A DNA stretch of 64,000 nucleotides from JBCBKL01 sp038521825 (GCA_038521825.1 JBCBKL010000002.1:248001-312000); one strand, 5' to 3'. Shown: positions 1 through 8,470, numbered from the stretch's first letter. Program-made: numbers and translations. Notes: generated by a model from the sequence alone, not told the origin.

Positions 1-1
1 C

Positions 2-1024
2 ACCATCGCCGAATTCGACGCGGTGGCGGAACGGATTGCCGCGACCGATGGCGTAACACGTGCCGCGCCGGTGGTTCTGGCGCAGGTCATGGTCAATGCG
101 CGCGACCGCAACAGCGGTGTGGCCGTCTATGGGATGCGCCGTTCCGATTTCGTGACGCTACCACGCATCGCCGACCCCGAAACGGGTCTTGGCGACATAG
201 CGCGCTATGATCAGGGGGTCGCGATCGGCTCCGGTGTTGCGCAGTATCTCGGGGTGACCGTTGGCGACCGGATCAAACTGATCTCGCCCAATGGGGTCAA
301 AACCGCCTTCGGCACCAGCCCCCGCGTTAGCGCATTCGACGTGACTTACATCTTCAGTGCGGGGCGATATGACATCGACAACACGCGCATCTACCTGCCG
401 CTGTCCGAGGCGCAGAGCTTTTTCAACCGCGAGAGTGCTGTCGATCAGATCGAGGTGGTGGTCGCTGATCCTGATCAGGTCGCGAGGTTCGCTCGCGTTG
501 TGAAAGAAGCCGCCGGTTCAGAGTTTTATACACTAACCTGGCAGGATGCTGCGGGCAACTTCCTGCGGGCGCTCGAGGTTGAGGATAACGTGATGTTCAT
601 CATCCTCTCGATCCTCGTTCTGATTGCCGCGATGAACATCGTTTCGGGGCTGATCATGCTGGTCAAGAACAAGGGGCGCGATATCGGCATATTGCGAACG
701 ATGGGCCTGACCGAGGGTTCGATCCTGCGGGTGTTCTTTATCTGCGGGTCGCTGACCGGGGTGATCGGGACCACGGCGGGCGTGATCCTTGGATGCCTCT
801 TTGCGATCTATATAGACCCGATCTTTGCCACCGTGAACGTGCTGATGGGCGGCGGCGTTTGGGATCCGTCGATTAGGGGCATCTATGCGCTGCCTGCCGA
901 ACTGCATCTGGGCGATGTGCTGAGCGCGGTTGCGCTCTCGCTGGGTCTGTCCCTGACGGTCACCTATTTTCCGGCTCGACGGGCAGCGCGAATGAACCCG
1001 GTCGAGGCGCTGCGTTATGAGTGA
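2..1024 (+). CDS. lolC: Lipoprotein-releasing ABC transporter permease LolC/LolE, 5' partial
   Basis: The frame is open to the left edge, so the N-terminus lies outside; about 340 residues are visible against roughly 400-430 for the family. This is the inner-membrane subunit of the Lol exporter, which hands mature outer-membrane lipoproteins to the chaperone LolA. The fragment shows the periplasmic domain (residues ~1-190), three membrane spans (~194-219, ~236-262, ~300-320) in an FtsX-type permease region, and the family tail MNPVEALRYE. Its stop overlaps the next ATG by eight bases (ATGAGTGA), so it is probably translationally coupled to the ATPase gene. Whether the organism has one LolC/E protein or a pair cannot be told from this fragment. 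Confidence 0.9.
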   Translation, partial: TIAEFDAVAERIAATDGVTRAAPVVLAQVMVNARDRNSGVAVYGMRRSDFVTLPRIADPETGLGDIARYDQGVAIGSGVAQYLGVTVGDRIKLISPNGVKTAFGTSPRVSAFDVTYIFSAGRYDIDNTRIYLPLSEAQSFFNRESAVDQIEVVVADPDQVARFARVVKEAAGSEFYTLTWQDAAGNFLRALEVEDNVMFIILSILVLIAAMNIVSGLIMLVKNKGRDIGILRTMGLTEGSILRVFFICGSLTGVIGTTAGVILGCLFAIYIDPIFATVNVLMGGGVWDPSIRGIYALPAELHLGDVLSAVALSLGLSLTVTYFPARRAARMNPVEALRYE

Positions 1025-1703
1025 TCCGTTGCTGGCGATCCGGCATCTGAAAAAGAGCTACAACAAGGGGCAGCCAAACGAGATCGAAGTATTGCGGGAC
1101 GTCGATCTGACCGTTAAGTCCGGTCAGGTGGTTGCGCTGGTCGCACCTTCGGGGGCGGGTAAATCGACGCTTCTGCACATCGCCGGTCTGCTCGACATGC
1201 CGGATGACGGAGCCATCTCCCTGAGGGGCCGCGACATGACCCGACTCAGCGACCGGCAGCGCACGTTAGCGCGGCGCGACGACATTGGCTTTGTCTATCA
1301 GTTCCATCATCTGTTACCGGAGTTCTCAGCCCTCGAAAACATCGTGCTGCCACAACTCGCCGCTGGTGAAGCGCAGGGCGCCGCAGAACAGCGGGCCAAG
1401 GATCTGCTTGCGACAGTGGGGTTGAAAAGCCGGGCGGATCACCGGCCAGCTGCCCTGTCGGGCGGCGAACAGCAACGCGTGGCCTATTGCCGGGCCCTCG
1501 CCAACAAGCCGCGCCTGTTGCTGGCGGATGAACCAACGGGCAACCTTGATCCCGCCACATCGGATCAGGTGTTTCAGGCACTTATGGGCCTTGTGCGCGA
1601 AGACGGGCTTTCCGCCCTGATCGCGACGCATAACCTCGATCTCGCGGCGCGGATGGATCGGACGCTGCGCCTTGACGCTGGGAAGATCACCGAGGCGGCG
1701 TGA
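1017..1703 (+). CDS. lolD: Lipoprotein-releasing system ATP-binding protein LolD
   Basis: ATPase of the Lol complex, 228 residues, the normal length. The Walker A motif APSGAGKST is at ~43-51, the ABC signature LSGGEQQRV at ~147-155 and the Walker B motif LLLADEPTGNLD at ~167-178. It drives extraction of outer-membrane lipoproteins from the inner membrane together with the permease encoded just upstream, which it overlaps by eight bases. It ends three bases before the convergent end of the next gene, with no clear terminator between them. Generic MacB-type ATPases share these motifs, but the LolC-type neighbour settles the assignment. Confidence 0.95.
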   Translation: MSDPLLAIRHLKKSYNKGQPNEIEVLRDVDLTVKSGQVVALVAPSGAGKSTLLHIAGLLDMPDDGAISLRGRDMTRLSDRQRTLARRDDIGFVYQFHHLLPEFSALENIVLPQLAAGEAQGAAEQRAKDLLATVGLKSRADHRPAALSGGEQQRVAYCRALANKPRLLLADEPTGNLDPATSDQVFQALMGLVREDGLSALIATHNLDLAARMDRTLRLDAGKITEAA

Positions 1704-1706
1704 CTC

Positions 1707-2138
1707 TCAAGCCTGCTGCGTTAGCCAGACTCCTATGGCCATAAGGCCGATGCCGCCCGCCCGCGCGAGGCCGAGCGGCGAGACGCTCGCGCCGAACAAC
1801 CCGAAGTGATCGATGGCGGCGGCGCTGATCAACTGTCCGAGCAGCACAAAGAAGACCGCATTGCCGACCCCGAAATGGGGCGCGATGTAAGTGATGGACA
1901 AAACATAAAAGGCGACCAGAACACCGCCTAGGAACAGATGTCGCGGCGCCCCGACGGCTTTGGTCAGCGCCTGCGGACCGGTCAACAGCATCGCGATCAT
2001 GGCCGTCGCGAGGGCCACCAGAAACAGGATGACAGCCGCAGCCGAAGGCGACCCGATGCGCACCCCCAAGGCCGCATTCAGCGCTGCCAACAGCGGGATC
2101 CCGATACCGGCGAGCAACATGATGATGGCGTATTGCAT
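1707..2138 (-). CDS. YdcZ/DUF606-type small DMT-family membrane protein
   Basis: A 143-residue hydrophobic protein with about five membrane spans, beginning MQYAIIMLLAGIG, in the style of the DUF606 (YdcZ) branch of the drug/metabolite transporter superfamily. Substrate unknown. The frame stays open upstream, but that part would run into the preceding repair gene and is not hydrophobic, so the ATG at 2138 is preferred. It lies eight bases after the stop of the glycosylase gene and is probably co-transcribed with it. Confidence 0.75.
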   Translation of the reverse strand: MQYAIIMLLAGIGIPLLAALNAALGVRIGSPSAAAVILFLVALATAMIAMLLTGPQALTKAVGAPRHLFLGGVLVAFYVLSITYIAPHFGVGNAVFFVLLGQLISAAAIDHFGLFGASVSPLGLARAGGIGLMAIGVWLTQQA

Positions 2139-2146
2139 AGTGTCCC

Positions 2147-2809
2147 TCAGAGGCTCATGGCCAGCACGCGGCTGATCTGAGTGAGGCCGCGATCCGACTG
2201 TTCCATCCAGGTGTTGAAAGCCGTCTGGACAGCCTTCATCGCGCCCTTCGATGTGGGGGCCTTGTCCACGATGCCTTCGGCGATCAGCCGGGTAACCACA
2301 TCCTGACTGAGGATCCATCCATCGCGTCCAATAAACCGCATGGCGTATTGCGACGTTGCGCCGCCCAGTCGGCTGCCGTCTTTTTTCAGAAGATCAAGCA
2401 AGCCGATGTAATCGGTCGAGGGCCAGCCGCCCAACACCGTCCCCGCGCCACCCTGATCGCGCAAACCGCTCAGAAAGACCGCATTGTCCCGGACCGCCTG
2501 GATCTTGGAGCCGTTCCGCACGACGCGCTCATCCTTGAGCAGCGTATCGAACGTGTCATCGTTCATCATCGCATTGCGGTCTATGTCAAAGCCGTGAAAC
2601 GCCGCTTCGAAACCGTCCCATTTGGCCTCTATCACCTTCCAATTGAACCCAGCCTGAAACACGGACTTGGTGAGCTGCGCCAGCCAGCGATCCTCGGGCA
2701 GTCCGGCCAACTCGCGAGGCGGAACAGGGTCGGTCAACATCGCCTCCAGGGCATTGGCACCGCCCTTTCGTTCAGCTGCGATTGCGTAGATGTCGTCAAA
2801 GTGGCGCAT
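2147..2809 (-). CDS. DNA-3-methyladenine glycosylase I-like protein
   Basis: A 220-residue protein related to Tag-type glycosylases, which excise alkylated adenine at the start of base-excision repair. The family signatures FQAGFNW (compare QAGLSW) and RNGSKIQAVRDNA are visible. The N-terminus lacks the usual zinc-binding Cys start of classical Tag, so this is a divergent branch and the substrate is inferred. The ATG at 2809 is preferred to longer options because GGGAGGG precedes it at good spacing. It sits between the lipoprotein gene (11 bases upstream) and the YdcZ-like gene, all on the minus strand. Confidence 0.75.
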   Translation of the reverse strand: MRHFDDIYAIAAERKGGANALEAMLTDPVPPRELAGLPEDRWLAQLTKSVFQAGFNWKVIEAKWDGFEAAFHGFDIDRNAMMNDDTFDTLLKDERVVRNGSKIQAVRDNAVFLSGLRDQGGAGTVLGGWPSTDYIGLLDLLKKDGSRLGGATSQYAMRFIGRDGWILSQDVVTRLIAEGIVDKAPTSKGAMKAVQTAFNTWMEQSDRGLTQISRVLAMSL

Positions 2810-2820
2810 GGTCCCTCCCG

Positions 2821-3501
2821 TCAGTCGCAGATCCCCTTCAACTCTACGCCTTTCCACGGCAGGCGCACGTCCGAAGTGCGCGATTGGGGCAGGGGGGCGA
2901 CCGGCATCTCTTGGGCGATCAGCGCATGCAGACGTTTCGTTCGGTCCGCCTGCGGAGCCAAGGCACGGCAACACACAAATTCCTCCACGATGGCGCCCTG
3001 CTGTTCGAACCCATAGTCTAGAAATCGCGGTTCGCGCGTGAGGTCAAACAGGTACGGGTCGTCGTCAAATCGATGCTCGGTCGCGGCGCGCAATGGTGAA
3101 TATCCGGTCCGCGCACGGTTCTGCCACTGCCAGATGTGGGTCAGCTCGTGAGCCAGGAGCATCGCGGCGATTAGGCCGATCTCGTCCGGATAATCTGGCA
3201 GGTAGTCATCAAGATACCAATCCCGGTCAAAGAGGACGCGGTTCCAGATGGCAACGGCGGCCGGCTTCGACGTCACGATCTCATCTTCGGGCGGCGGTAG
3301 TATGCGTTCCCGGCACGTCGTACGTGGGCGGGCAGGACGCCGAAAGGTGACCGCGCGTGTTGGCGCACCGTCGATCAACCTGACCCGCCCGGTGTCAAGC
3401 GCGTCGCCCTGAATTGTCGAAGCAAAGGCCTTTTCGGCCTCGGTCATTGGCCGACCGCAGGCGGTCAAAACGACAAGAAGGGCAATCAAGAAGAGGCGCA
3501 T
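2821..3501 (-). CDS. Lipoprotein with HExxH motif, putative zinc metallopeptidase
   Basis: A 226-residue protein beginning MRLFLIALLVVLTACG, a lipoprotein signal peptide with lipobox LTAC, so the mature protein should be membrane-anchored in the periplasm or outer membrane. A clear HELTH motif lies at ~116-120 followed by IWQWQN, and an EEF segment further on could supply the third zinc ligand. I do not recognise the family. The metallopeptidase role is inferred from HExxH alone. The frame extends upstream of 3501 but the signal peptide fixes the start. It reads in the opposite direction to the cytochrome genes. Confidence 0.65.
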   Translation of the reverse strand: MRLFLIALLVVLTACGRPMTEAEKAFASTIQGDALDTGRVRLIDGAPTRAVTFRRPARPRTTCRERILPPPEDEIVTSKPAAVAIWNRVLFDRDWYLDDYLPDYPDEIGLIAAMLLAHELTHIWQWQNRARTGYSPLRAATEHRFDDDPYLFDLTREPRFLDYGFEQQGAIVEEFVCCRALAPQADRTKRLHALIAQEMPVAPLPQSRTSDVRLPWKGVELKGICD

Positions 3502-3575
3502 CGGCACGGGCTCGGGGACTGGATCGATCCCAACCGTGCGTGCTGACCGAAGTGTCGTCAAGGTGCCAAAAGTGT

Positions 3576-3589
3576 TTGATCTGGGTCAG
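3576..3589 (+). promoter_or_regulatory. FnrL-like box upstream of two cytochrome genes
   Basis: TTGATCTGGGTCAG fits the FnrL-type consensus TTGAY-N4-RTCAA at nine of ten fixed positions, and lies 34 bases before the ATG of the first cytochrome gene. FNR-type control of c-type cytochromes is common in Rhodobacteraceae. This is a pattern match only. No convincing -10 element was identified. Confidence 0.4.
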
Positions 3590-3623
3590 GGTGAAAGCCG
3601 CCTGATGCAGCGAGAGTGAACGC

Positions 3624-4016
3624 ATGAAAAATATCTTGATCTTGGCACTACTCATCGTTGGCGCTTGTGTTGAAACCGAAATGCCGGTGGCCTCTGACGG
3701 GGCGATGTTGTTTGCAGAGAATTGCGCCGCCTGCCATGGGGCGGGCGGACGCGGTGACGGGCCGTGGGCCAAGGGGCTGGACCCTGCGCCAGCCGATCTG
3801 ACAAGGCTTGCCGCGCGTGGATTTGACCGGGCGCGCATCCTTTCTGCTGTGGACGGATATCAGCGCACAGGTGCACCCGACCAGCAAATGCCCGAATTCG
3901 GCGCGCTACTGGAGGGAGATACTGTGCCGCTTGATGTCGGTGACGGGCGGCTGACACCGGTGCCGAGATCCCTTGCGGCACTGGTTCTGTACATTGAGGC
4001 TATACAGGAGGAATGA
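3624..4016 (+). CDS. Monohaem c-type cytochrome, lipoprotein
   Basis: A 130-residue class I-like cytochrome c. It starts with a short lipoprotein signal (lipobox VGAC at ~12-15), and the haem-attachment motif CAACH is at ~34-38. The segment QQMPEFGA near residue 90 offers a Met as axial ligand. It is probably an inner-membrane-anchored periplasmic electron carrier. The stop overlaps the start of a second cytochrome gene (ATGA), and the proteins are similar in layout, suggesting a duplicated pair that works together. No oxidase or dehydrogenase partner is adjacent, so donor and acceptor are unknown. Confidence 0.8.
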   Translation: MKNILILALLIVGACVETEMPVASDGAMLFAENCAACHGAGGRGDGPWAKGLDPAPADLTRLAARGFDRARILSAVDGYQRTGAPDQQMPEFGALLEGDTVPLDVGDGRLTPVPRSLAALVLYIEAIQEE

Positions 4017-4408
4017 CGGTGAAATATCTGGGATTGTTGGTGTTTCTTGCGACGCCTGTCTTCGCACAGGATGCCGAGATAGGGGCGGATCTGTATTTGC
4101 GCCACTGCGCCACATGTCATGGGCTGGATCTTGACGGCCGGGGGCCGATGGCGTCAGCCTTGCTGGTTCAGCCAACCAATCTGCGGGCGCTCGCGGCGAA
4201 CAATGACGGCGTGTTTCCAACCGCCCGCGTGGTTTACCGCATCGACGGACGCGATCCGCTGGTCAGTCACGGATCTGACATGCCGGTCTGGGGACCCTTC
4301 TTTGATGAAACGCAAAACCGTCCCATCCGCACCCCGGCGGGTCAGCCCATCCTGACGACAACGTCCATCGCGGATCTGGTCGTGTTCCTGGAAAGTATTC
4401 AAGATTGA
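4013..4408 (+). CDS. Monohaem c-type cytochrome, periplasmic
   Basis: A 131-residue cytochrome c with a cleavable signal peptide (cleavage likely after VFA), haem motif CATCH at 32-36 and a Met-containing SDMPVWG segment as the likely axial ligand region. The ATG overlaps the upstream stop by four bases and is preceded by AGGAGG. Unlike its partner it has no lipobox, so one member of the pair should be tethered and the other soluble. Partner proteins are not in view. Confidence 0.8.
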   Translation: MTVKYLGLLVFLATPVFAQDAEIGADLYLRHCATCHGLDLDGRGPMASALLVQPTNLRALAANNDGVFPTARVVYRIDGRDPLVSHGSDMPVWGPFFDETQNRPIRTPAGQPILTTTSIADLVVFLESIQD

Positions 4409-4522
4409 CCTCACCCCGCACCCTCGCAAGCGTGAGGGCGCGTGACGCCGCCCGGTCTGTTTGTTACAGCCCACCGGTCCCACGTCCTTTCCATCATCGC
4501 GGGTTCGCTCGCGGCACGCACC

Positions 4523-4542
4523 GCGCCCCTTTTGCGGGGCGC
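4523..4542 (+). promoter_or_regulatory. GC-rich hairpin just upstream of a small ORF
   Basis: GCGCCCC (4523-4529) and GGGGCGC (4536-4542) form a perfect 7-bp stem with a 6-base loop. It ends 17 bases before the ATG of the 26-codon ORF and abuts its GGAAAGGAA ribosome-binding region. There is no T-run, so it is a poor intrinsic terminator and may be a leader structure. A second weaker hairpin (CCCTC/GAGGG) lies near 4422-4439. Confidence 0.35.
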
Positions 4543-4559
4543 TTGGAAAGGAAAAGACT

Positions 4560-4640
4560 ATGGAACGCGTTATCATCCCCACGATCGCCGGTTTTGCTGC
4601 CATGATGAGCCTTTGGGCCGTGATGGGTGCCGTAATCTGA
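4560..4640 (+). CDS. Possible 26-residue hydrophobic peptide
   Basis: A short frame, ATG at 4560 to TGA at 4640, encoding 26 residues that begin MERVIIPTIAGF and are almost entirely hydrophobic, consistent with one membrane span. GGAAAGGAA lies at suitable spacing before the ATG and a 7-bp GC hairpin precedes that. Small single-span peptides often join respiratory or transport complexes, and the two cytochrome genes lie upstream, but I recognise no family. It could equally be chance. Confidence 0.35.
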   Translation: MERVIIPTIAGFAAMMSLWAVMGAVI

Positions 4641-4661
4641 TACTCACGGTGCCCGCGCCCC

Positions 4662-5381
4662 TCATGCCGGTTCGGATGCGGTGCCGGGGGCGAATTGGCG
4701 GCGGATCGTCGGGCTGATGCCGATGATCAGGATGCCGATGGAAAAAAGGCACCAGACTGCGGGCATCTCGTTCCCGTTGTCGGTGATAACCGCGGCAAGG
4801 ATTGGTCCGGTCAGGGCGTGTAGCACCACAAAGCGCCATGATCCATAGATCAGTGGCATAAGGAAAGCCGCTAGCATGTAGGCCGGGAACTGGCCAAACG
4901 TATCGAGAAAGGGCAGCATGGCCCGCCACATATCATTGATTGGCATCTGCCAACCGATATGCCAATCGCCCGATATCGTGCAGAACTCCGGACCGCACAG
5001 CGCGTCTCCCGGTCTGCAGAGGCCCGCCCATTCCATTGGGATCAGGCGCAGCAGCAAAAGCGCGGAAGCAAGACCGGCAAGGGCGTAAACCGTCCGCCGC
5101 ATCCGGGGCGTCACCTGATCGCCCATGAGCGCCATGGCAAAGGCGTTGATGAACAGAGGTTGAAACGCAATGTGCAGATATGACAGGACTGTCACGCTCT
5201 GGTTCACCGGCGATCCGCACTGATCCACCACGCGATAACCCGCCGCCTGCAGAGCTTCCATCGCAGTGAAGTAACCCATTGTCAGCCATATCGCCTTGGG
5301 CTCTCCACGCCGTGCGGCGGCGACTGTTGCAGCCGTACCGAGGCCGACCATCGAAAGCGTGGCTGTCTCGCTCCAACACAT
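4662..5381 (-). CDS. DUF5765 family multi-span membrane protein
   Basis: A 239-residue protein starting MCWSETAT, the start typical of this uncharacterised Rhodobacterales family, with about seven to eight membrane spans and a conserved-looking middle loop rich in Cys, Trp and Pro (CGPEFC, near residue 140). Function unknown. A TTG five codons upstream keeps the frame open, but the ATG at 5381 gives the conserved N-terminus. It is separated from the DUF1194 gene by about 70 bases and is transcribed in the same direction. Confidence 0.7.
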   Translation of the reverse strand: MCWSETATLSMVGLGTAATVAAARRGEPKAIWLTMGYFTAMEALQAAGYRVVDQCGSPVNQSVTVLSYLHIAFQPLFINAFAMALMGDQVTPRMRRTVYALAGLASALLLLRLIPMEWAGLCRPGDALCGPEFCTISGDWHIGWQMPINDMWRAMLPFLDTFGQFPAYMLAAFLMPLIYGSWRFVVLHALTGPILAAVITDNGNEMPAVWCLFSIGILIIGISPTIRRQFAPGTASEPA

Positions 5382-5453
5382 GATCCAAGTCTGCAAGTAT
5401 GGGGAAGGTTGGTCAAGAAAGGCGCCGCTTTGTGCCGGACCCCGGAAAGTTGT

Positions 5454-6155
5454 TCAGCGGACGTCCGCGTGCCGGGGCGCGCCTGGGATCAGGCTCGATA
5501 TCTCAAGGATCAGCTTGCGCTTGACCGCATCGGCAAAGGCCGCGCGGTTCTCGGCCGTGACCACGAATGCGCCGGGTCCGCCGATGATCTGTTCTTGGTA
5601 AAGCGCTTCAAGCCCCCCTTGCGCGCGGCCCGGATCGCCGGGGCGCAGGATGGGCAGGGCGTTGATGGTGACTCCCGCAGCCAGCACGGTTTCGCGGGCT
5701 GTGGCTATGGAGGGGCCGGAATAATTGCGCACGCTATCGCCCGAAAAATCGATAACCCTGCGCCAGCCTTCAATGTCGTTCGTCTCCATCAGGCGAAGGC
5801 CGTCCAGCAGCGCCGTTCCGATGGCATTGCGCCCATAGGCCTGCCGCGGCGGGCCTATCAAGGCGGTGGCAAAGGCCTCGGCATCCTCCAGCGATCCGAT
5901 CCGTGTCCAGGGTACCACGACGGCAGTATTGGCCGCCCACTCCACGTATGTGACCGCGATCTCTCCGTAGGCTGTGTTGGCAATGGCTGCGAGGACTTCG
6001 GGGTCGGTCATCGCAAGAGCGTAGCCCTGCCGCTGCAGATCGATCTCACGCTGGTCGATTGAGCCCGAGGCATCGGCCAGCAGGACCAGTTCAAGGTCAG
6101 TGTCCTGAGCGAGGGCCGGGAAGGTGAGCAGGAGAAAGGCTAGGATAAAACGCAT
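5454..6155 (-). CDS. Exported DUF1194 protein with von Willebrand type A-like fold
   Basis: A 233-residue protein with a cleavable signal peptide (MRFILAFLLLTFPALAQ) followed at once by LVLLADASGSID, the DxSxS metal-ion-dependent adhesion motif of vWA domains, at ~28-32. The rest matches the DUF1194 pattern, including DFSGDSVRNYSGP around residue 145. It is periplasmic or secreted. Molecular role unknown. The ATG at 6155 is chosen because it creates the signal peptide. Confidence 0.8.
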   Translation of the reverse strand: MRFILAFLLLTFPALAQDTDLELVLLADASGSIDQREIDLQRQGYALAMTDPEVLAAIANTAYGEIAVTYVEWAANTAVVVPWTRIGSLEDAEAFATALIGPPRQAYGRNAIGTALLDGLRLMETNDIEGWRRVIDFSGDSVRNYSGPSIATARETVLAAGVTINALPILRPGDPGRAQGGLEALYQEQIIGGPGAFVVTAENRAAFADAVKRKLILEISSLIPGAPRHADVR

Positions 6156-6514
6156 GGGGTGAGTGTATGCGGATCGGCGCAGCGGGGAAGGGTTTTCGGT
6201 CTGGGTTTGCAGATTGAAGCGGGAGATGCCCGCTTTCTGCCCCACGGACGGGGTCATGACTGTCGGGACCGGTCAGCGTAGTCCGCATGTAGATCAAAGG
6301 ATGAGGCGAAGTCCGCGGCGCGGCTGACAGCGCTTCAAGTAGTTTTCTGACAGGTTCCGTAAGGTGCTTGTATTGGCTTGACCCGCACCCAGGCCAACAC
6401 CCTCGTCCAGCCATCAATTGCATGCGCTTCATCGAGTTGAAACAAACGGCAGTATGGGTCTTCGCCTGGGTAGATTTCGAAACTAGCTTGAGCGGTTCAC
6501 GGTATTAAGCGAAC
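6156..6514. other. Intergenic region, no gene supported
   Basis: About 360 bases between the DUF1194 gene start and the parE stop. Frames crossing it have no family features. One short hairpin, AAGCGGG/CCCGCTT with a 5-base loop (6217-6235), is followed by TTTCT on the plus strand but serves no plus-strand gene. The promoter of the DUF1194 gene must lie here but no clear -35/-10 pair was found. Confidence 0.5.
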
Positions 6515-8470
6515 TCAAACATCCAACTCCTCGACGAACCTCGCATTCTCCTGAATGTACTGAAACCGCAATTCCGGCTTTTTCCCCATCAGACGCTCGA
6601 CGAGGTCTCCGGTCTCGCCCGGTTCGTCCTCGTCGATGCGCACCTGGATCAATTTCCGCGTTTGCGGGTTCATGGTCGTGTCTTTCAGGTCTTTCGCGTC
6701 CATTTCGCCGAGGCCTTTGAACCGTGAGACATCGATTTTTCCCTTTCCGCCGAGGCCCTTTTCGAGCCATTCGTCCCGCTCGGCTTCGTCAAGGCAATAG
6801 ACCCGCTTGGCCCCTTGCGTCAGGCGGAAGAGGGGGGGACAGGCGAGATACAAATGCCCTGCGTCAATCATCGGCCGCATCTGCGTGAAGAAGAATGTCA
6901 TCAAGAGCGCGGCGATATGGGCCCCGTCCACATCCGCGTCGGTCATGATGATGACCTTTTCGTAACGCAGATCGTCGACATTGAACTTGGTTCCGAGCCC
7001 CACGCCGAGCGCATCGCAGAGATCCTTGATCTCGGCATTGGTGGAGATTTTGGACGAAGCCGCCCCCAGCACGTTCAGCACCTTGCCCCGCAACGGCAGC
7101 ATGGCTTGCGTCTTGCGCTCCCGCGCTGCTTTGCCCGAACCGCCCGCGCTGTCGCCTTCGACGATGAATAATTCGGTGCCCTCGCGCGTTTGCAGGGTAC
7201 AGTCCACCAATTTGCCGGGGAGGCGCAGTTTCTTGGTGGCAGATTTGCGTTGTGTTTCCTTCTCGGCCCTGCGGCGGAGGCGTTCTTCGGCCCTGAGCAC
7301 CAGGAAGTCGAGGATCGCCCCCGCAGCCTTGGTGTCAGATGCCAGCCAGTTGTCGAACCGGTCGCGCACGGCGTTTTCGACCAGCCTTTGCGCTTCGGTC
7401 GTGGCCAGGCGGTCTTTGGTCTGGCCGACGAATTCGGGCTCGCGGATAAAGCAGCTCACCAGCGCGCAGCCGCCTGTGATCAGATCGTCGCGCGTGATTT
7501 GCCCGGCCTTTTTGTTGTTCGCGAGTTCGCCATAGGCCCTAACACCCTTGAGGATCGCGGCCCAGAACCCGGCCTCGTGCGTGCCGCCTTCGGGTGTTGG
7601 CACGGTGTTGCAATAGGATTGGATGAAGCCGTCGCGGCTGGGTGTCCAGTTGATCGCCCACTCGACCTTGCCGGGCGTGTTGAACCGTTCCTGAAAATCG
7701 ACCGTTCCGGCAAAAGGTGCCTCGGCATAGGTGGAGGCAGCCCCGAGGGTTTCGCGCAGGTAATCGGCCAGCCCGCCAGGGAAGTGGAACGTAGCTTCCC
7801 GGGGGGTGTCGCCGTCGGCAATTGCAGACTTCCAGCGGATTTCGACGCCGGAAAAGAGGTAGGCCTTCGACCGAACCATCTTTAACAGTCGCGCGGGCTT
7901 GAAACGGTGATGGCCAAAGATCTCTTCGTCGGCGTGGAAGGTGACAGTGGTGCCGCGCCGATTGGGGGCCTGGCCGACCTTTTCGACCGGCCCGAGAGGC
8001 ACGCCGCGGGAAAACCGCTGTTCGTAAAGTTCCTTGTTGCGCGCCACCTGCACGACCATGCTGTCGCTCAGCGCGTTAACGACGGATGCGCCCACGCCGT
8101 GCAGCCCGCCCGATGTCTGGTAGGCCTCGCCGCTGAACTTGCCGCCCGCATGCAGCGTGCACAGGATCACCTCAAGCGCGGATTTGTCCGGGAATTTGGG
8201 GTGCGGATCGATGGGGATACCGCGACCGTTGTCGCGGATGGTTATTGCGTAATCATCGTGCAGCTCGATCTCGATCCGGTTGGCGTGGCCCGCAACGGCC
8301 TCGTCCATCGAGTTGTCGAGAACCTCCGCGACAAGATGGTGCAGCGCGCGTTCATCCGTGCCGCCGATATACATGCCTGGGCGTTTGCGGACGGGTTCGA
8401 GTCCCTCAAGCACCTCTATTGAGGAGGCATCATAGTCGGTCGGCTCGGCTCCGGAGAGAAGATCGGTCAT
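6515..8470 (-). CDS. parE: DNA topoisomerase IV subunit B
   Basis: A 651-residue type IIA topoisomerase ATPase subunit, which with ParC decatenates replicated chromosomes. The GHKL ATPase motifs EVLDNSMDEAV, DNGRGIPI and GGLHGVGASVV lie in the first 130 residues. The TOPRIM motifs are LFIVEGDSAGGS (~435-446) and MTDADVDGAH (~510-519). The C-terminal tail ERLMGKKPELRF and the length separate ParE from the longer GyrB. The ATG at 8470 gives the conventional N-terminus; the longer open frame upstream is not conserved-looking. parC is not nearby, as is usual in this group. Confidence 0.96.
   Translation of the reverse strand: MTDLLSGAEPTDYDASSIEVLEGLEPVRKRPGMYIGGTDERALHHLVAEVLDNSMDEAVAGHANRIEIELHDDYAITIRDNGRGIPIDPHPKFPDKSALEVILCTLHAGGKFSGEAYQTSGGLHGVGASVVNALSDSMVVQVARNKELYEQRFSRGVPLGPVEKVGQAPNRRGTTVTFHADEEIFGHHRFKPARLLKMVRSKAYLFSGVEIRWKSAIADGDTPREATFHFPGGLADYLRETLGAASTYAEAPFAGTVDFQERFNTPGKVEWAINWTPSRDGFIQSYCNTVPTPEGGTHEAGFWAAILKGVRAYGELANNKKAGQITRDDLITGGCALVSCFIREPEFVGQTKDRLATTEAQRLVENAVRDRFDNWLASDTKAAGAILDFLVLRAEERLRRRAEKETQRKSATKKLRLPGKLVDCTLQTREGTELFIVEGDSAGGSGKAARERKTQAMLPLRGKVLNVLGAASSKISTNAEIKDLCDALGVGLGTKFNVDDLRYEKVIIMTDADVDGAHIAALLMTFFFTQMRPMIDAGHLYLACPPLFRLTQGAKRVYCLDEAERDEWLEKGLGGKGKIDVSRFKGLGEMDAKDLKDTTMNPQTRKLIQVRIDEDEPGETGDLVERLMGKKPELRFQYIQENARFVEELDV

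Noticed and set aside
2348..3016. 222-codon plus-strand frame
   Set aside because: Lies antisense to the glycosylase and HExxH lipoprotein genes, which have real domains and start sites; the frame shows only third-position bias of the other strand.
4409..4559. Possible riboswitch in the leader of the 26-codon ORF
   Set aside because: Compared with remembered cobalamin (B12-box), SAM and glycine consensus features; none present, only two simple hairpins.
5409..6062. 217-codon plus-strand frame
   Set aside because: Antisense to the DUF1194 gene, no domain and no ribosome-binding site.
7190..7885. 231-codon plus-strand frame inside parE
   Set aside because: Antisense shadow of a conserved gene.
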